Shown here: one piece after another, positions 13,552 to 14,701 of the stretch
Position numbering within the stretch: position 1 is the stretch's first letter
Layout: each line of letters begins with the position of its first letter
Assembly: GCA_900550785.1 (NCBI GenBank)
Contig: URTL01000035.1
Location: 1-14,701 of the forward strand
Length of the DNA stretch: 14,701 bases
Direction: 5' to 3'
From: an uncultured Collinsella sp.
GTDB taxonomy: Bacteria > Actinomycetota > Coriobacteriia > Coriobacteriales > Coriobacteriaceae
The notes under the pieces: generated by a model
What the model saw: the letters and a program-made list of their open reading frames with translations, nothing else
Told to the model about the DNA's origin: nothing
Database searches by the model: none
Made by a program: the position numbers and the translations under genes

Positions 13552-14701
13552 CTAGAACGTCTGCTCGTAGTCGCTGTGCTTTTTGGCCGAACGCACCAGG
13601 AACTCCTGGTTGGTGTTGGTGCCCTTAAGACCCTTGATAAACGACGCGGCTGCGCGCTCGGTGTTGTTCATGCCGGCAAGAATGCGACGCAGACCAAAGA
13701 CAAACGGACGCATCTGCTCGTCGACCAACAGGTCCTCGTTACGCGTACCGGAGGCAACGGGGTCGATAGCCGGGAAGATGCGGCGATCGGCCAGGTCGCG
13801 GTCGAGCTTAAGCTCCATGTTGCCGGTGCCCTTGAACTCCTCAAAGATGACCTCGTCCATCTTGGAACCGGTGTCGATGAGGGCAGAGGCCAGGATGGTG
13901 AGCGAGCCACCGTTCTCAATATTACGGGCTGCGCCCAGGAAGCGCTTGGGCGGATACAGCGCCGCCGAATCGACGCCGCCCGAAAGGATACGGCCCGAGG
14001 CGGGCGCCGCCAAGTTGTAGGCGCGGGCAAGACGCGTGATGGAGTCGAGCACCACCACGACATCGCCGCCCAGCTCCACGATGCGCTTGGCGCGCTCGAT
14101 GACGAGCTCGGCCACGCGGGTGTGGTTGTCGGCGGGCATATCGAAGGTCGAGGCCACGACCTCGCCCTTAATGGAGCGCTGCATATCGGTGACCTCTTCG
14201 GGGCGCTCGTCGACGAGCAGGCAGATGAGGTGCACCTCGGGGTTGTTAATCGAGATAGACTGGCAAATCTTCTTGAGGATCGTGGTCTTGCCGGCCTTGG
14301 GCGGGGACACGATCAGGCCACGCTGACCCTTGCCGATCGGCGACACGATGTCGATGGCGCGACCGGTAATGGAGTCCTTGCCGTGCTCCATGCGCAGCGG
14401 CTCGTTGGGATAGACCGGGGTGAGGTCGCCGAACTTGGGACGGTTGCGAATCTGCTCGGGGTCCAGACCGTTGACGGTCGTGATTTTGGCGAGGCCGGCG
14501 CGCTTGTCGCCGCCGCGTGAGGGGCGCAGCGAACCCTCGATCACATCACCCGTACGCAGGCGTGCGGAGCGGATGAGATATGCAGGAACAAAGGCGTCGT
14601 CGCTAGACTTCATGTAGCCGTGGGCATGGATGATGCCGGAGCTATCCGGGCGAATCTGCAGAATGCCCTTGATGTCACGGAAGCCCTCGGCCTTCGCAGC
14701 G
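13552..14701 (-). CDS. rho: Transcription termination factor Rho (5' truncated by window edge)
   Basis: Rho is a hexameric RNA-dependent ATPase/helicase that ends transcription. The visible 382 residues run from the N-terminal OB-fold (from base 14701 inward) to the stop at 13552-13554. The ATG at 14613 is internal because the frame stays open upstream. Visible are LRTGDVIEGSLRP, the Walker A PPKAGKTT (codons within 14281-14304), LVDERPEEVTDM, the Walker B VVVVLDSITRLARAYN, the R-loop region GSKMDEVIFEEFKGTGNMEL and RRIFPAIDPVASGTRNEDLL. In the primary RNA-binding site, where most Rho proteins have an aromatic-rich GYGFLR-like motif, this protein has DSSGIIHAHGY, lacking the two aromatic residues and the Arg. 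Many actinobacterial Rho proteins carry a long N-terminal extension; it would be outside the window. Confidence 0.97.
   Translation of the reverse strand, partial: AAKAEGFRDIKGILQIRPDSSGIIHAHGYMKSSDDAFVPAYLIRSARLRTGDVIEGSLRPSRGGDKRAGLAKITTVNGLDPEQIRNRPKFGDLTPVYPNEPLRMEHGKDSITGRAIDIVSPIGKGQRGLIVSPPKAGKTTILKKICQSISINNPEVHLICLLVDERPEEVTDMQRSIKGEVVASTFDMPADNHTRVAELVIERAKRIVELGGDVVVVLDSITRLARAYNLAAPASGRILSGGVDSAALYPPKRFLGAARNIENGGSLTILASALIDTGSKMDEVIFEEFKGTGNMELKLDRDLADRRIFPAIDPVASGTRNEDLLVDEQMRPFVFGLRRILAGMNNTERAAASFIKGLKGTNTNQEFLVRSAKKHSDYEQTF

Noticed and set aside
13540..14520. A 326-codon plus-strand frame
   Set aside because: It is antisense to rho, whose protein sequence is unmistakable.

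Overview
The window is high-GC DNA of about 60 percent by eye. It is gene-dense, has short intergenic gaps, CCA-encoding tRNA genes and strong C/G-ending codon bias. Gene content fits an anaerobic actinobacterium of the class Coriobacteriia, probably Collinsella or a close relative. The pointers are a suf operon with sufS-sufU fused by overlap, a NifU-like/GGGtGRT gene pair typical of strict anaerobes, and a VanZ-like gene close to rho. The genus is an inference from gene content, not something the sequence proves.

Layout. Bases 1-2965 hold the 3' end of a suf operon on the plus strand: sufD (5' end outside the window), sufS and sufU. The genes overlap by 4 and 8 bases and end at a clear intrinsic terminator. 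Bases 2966-3563 have no convincing gene but carry inverted-repeat structures. Bases 3564-4376 (minus) encode a Y1/REP-associated transposase-like protein that appears to lack two catalytic residues and has a C-terminal helix-turn-helix. After a gene-poor leader, 4780-6537 (plus) hold a NifU/IscU-like scaffold protein followed 18 bases later by a GGGtGRT-family protein, then a terminator. Bases 6794-8320 encode an FAD-dependent protein of the fumarate reductase/L-aspartate oxidase family with no partner subunit nearby.

Bases 8321-8713 are a non-coding patch of palindromes. They include two similar units of about 110 bases, each with a UUCG-loop terminator and the 3' end of a tRNA-Lys gene. Only the second unit belongs to an intact tRNA. 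The minus-strand tRNA-His and tRNA-Lys(CUU) genes follow at 8714-8889 with a shared likely promoter. Plus-strand genes then encode a class I aminotransferase (9055-10236) and a ROK-family sugar kinase resembling fructokinase (10378-11268). A bidirectional terminator separates them from minus-strand genes: a VanZ-like membrane protein, an unrecognised 466-residue protein with two membrane segments and a long acidic Ala-rich tail, and rho (5' end outside the window).

How it fits together. Two Fe-S related loci lie within 5 kb: the SUF machinery, where SufS supplies persulfide sulfur, SufU accepts it and SufD is part of the SufBCD scaffold, and the separate NifU-like/GGGtGRT pair of unknown role. 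That pair is the best candidate for an undescribed system. Other points worth checking are the catalytically degenerate Y1 protein beside REP/MITE-like inverted repeats, the altered primary RNA-binding motif in Rho, and the duplicated tRNA-Lys tail.
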